Part shown: positions 13,084 to 13,113 of the stretch, piece by piece
Layout: each line of letters opens with the position of its first letter
Numbering within the stretch: position 1 is the stretch's first letter
From: JAIEPT01 sp038217425
GTDB taxonomy: Bacteria > Planctomycetota > Planctomycetia > Gemmatales > Gemmataceae
Assembly: GCA_038217425.1 (NCBI GenBank)
Contig: JBBQPM010000194.1
Coordinates: 1-13,113, forward strand
Reading direction: 5' to 3'
DNA: 13,113 nt
The notes under the pieces: generated by a model
Databases searched by the model: none
What the model was told of the DNA's origin: nothing
Seen by the model: the letters and a program-made list of their open reading frames with translations, nothing else
Made by a program: the position numbers and the translations under genes

Positions 13084-13113
13084 ATCCAGGGATTACATCT
13101 TACCCAGGCCTCA

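Larger units (their letters stand above)
12964..13113. repeat. Cluster of GC-rich palindromes (REP-like), continuing past the window edge
   Basis: At least five short palindromes crowd about 150 bp after the DUF900 gene, from CGGCC-TGTAA-GGCCG (12964-12978) onward. The last 13 bases (13101-13113) are the exact reverse complement of 12998-13010, so the cluster appears to be one arm of a larger inverted structure that the window cuts. No reading frame of substance is present between 12912 and 13113. This pattern resembles REP/BIME-type extragenic elements rather than a CRISPR, because unit spacing and unit sequence vary. Confidence 0.8.

Noticed and set aside
12964..13113. CRISPR array
   Set aside because: The palindromes differ in sequence and spacing, and there are no uniform spacers or cas genes.

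Overview
The window is GC-rich and densely coded. It most likely comes from a planctomycete (phylum Planctomycetota, Pirellula/Gemmata-type lineages). The basis is the gene content: a secreted DUF1549/DUF1553 protein with a CxxCH motif, a secreted protein built of pre-peptidase (PPC) and Ig-like domains, a small Ig-like lipoprotein, an EboE-family TIM-barrel protein, and several short secreted proteins of unknown function. This is inference from family distribution, since no rRNA or tRNA gene is present. All genes look chromosomal. I see no transposase, phage gene, CRISPR array or obvious foreign island.

Layout: (1) 1-1161 (+) is the C-terminal part of a FadB/FadJ-type 3-hydroxyacyl-CoA dehydrogenase, cut by the window start. 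(2) 1218-2771 (+) is a secreted DUF1549/DUF1553 protein. (3) 2777-2837 is a perfect 28-bp inverted repeat between convergent genes. (4) 2847-3923 (-) is an M19 membrane-dipeptidase-family enzyme. It is divergent, across 66 bp, from (5) 3990-4457 (+), a small exported protein with a CxxC...CxCC tail. (6) 4447-5592 (-) is an EboE-family protein whose stop overlaps gene 5 tail to tail. (7) 5668-6750 (+) is rlmN, coupled by a GTGA overlap to (8) 6747-7754 (+), an unknown protein with an N-terminal membrane anchor. (9) 7968-8402 (+) is an Ig-like lipoprotein followed by a strong intrinsic terminator. (10) 8559-10607 (+) is a large secreted PPC/Ig-like protein. (11) 10610-11368 (-) is a ThiF/MoeB/HesA-type E1-like protein. 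It is divergent from (12) 11613-12911 (+), a DUF900 alpha/beta-hydrolase lipoprotein. (13) 12964-13113 is a cluster of nested palindromes running off the right edge.

The genes do not form one pathway. They are mostly single-gene units or pairs, with frequent strand switches. Two threads recur. One is export: six of the eleven proteins carry a signal peptide, lipobox or membrane anchor. The other is palindromic intergenic DNA of the CCCAGG...CCTGGG type. No complete new system is evident. The most unusual items are the E1-like protein, whose ATP-site residues look replaced and which has no ubiquitin-like partner nearby, the two palindromic repeat loci, and the small exported cysteine-knuckle protein beside the dipeptidase.
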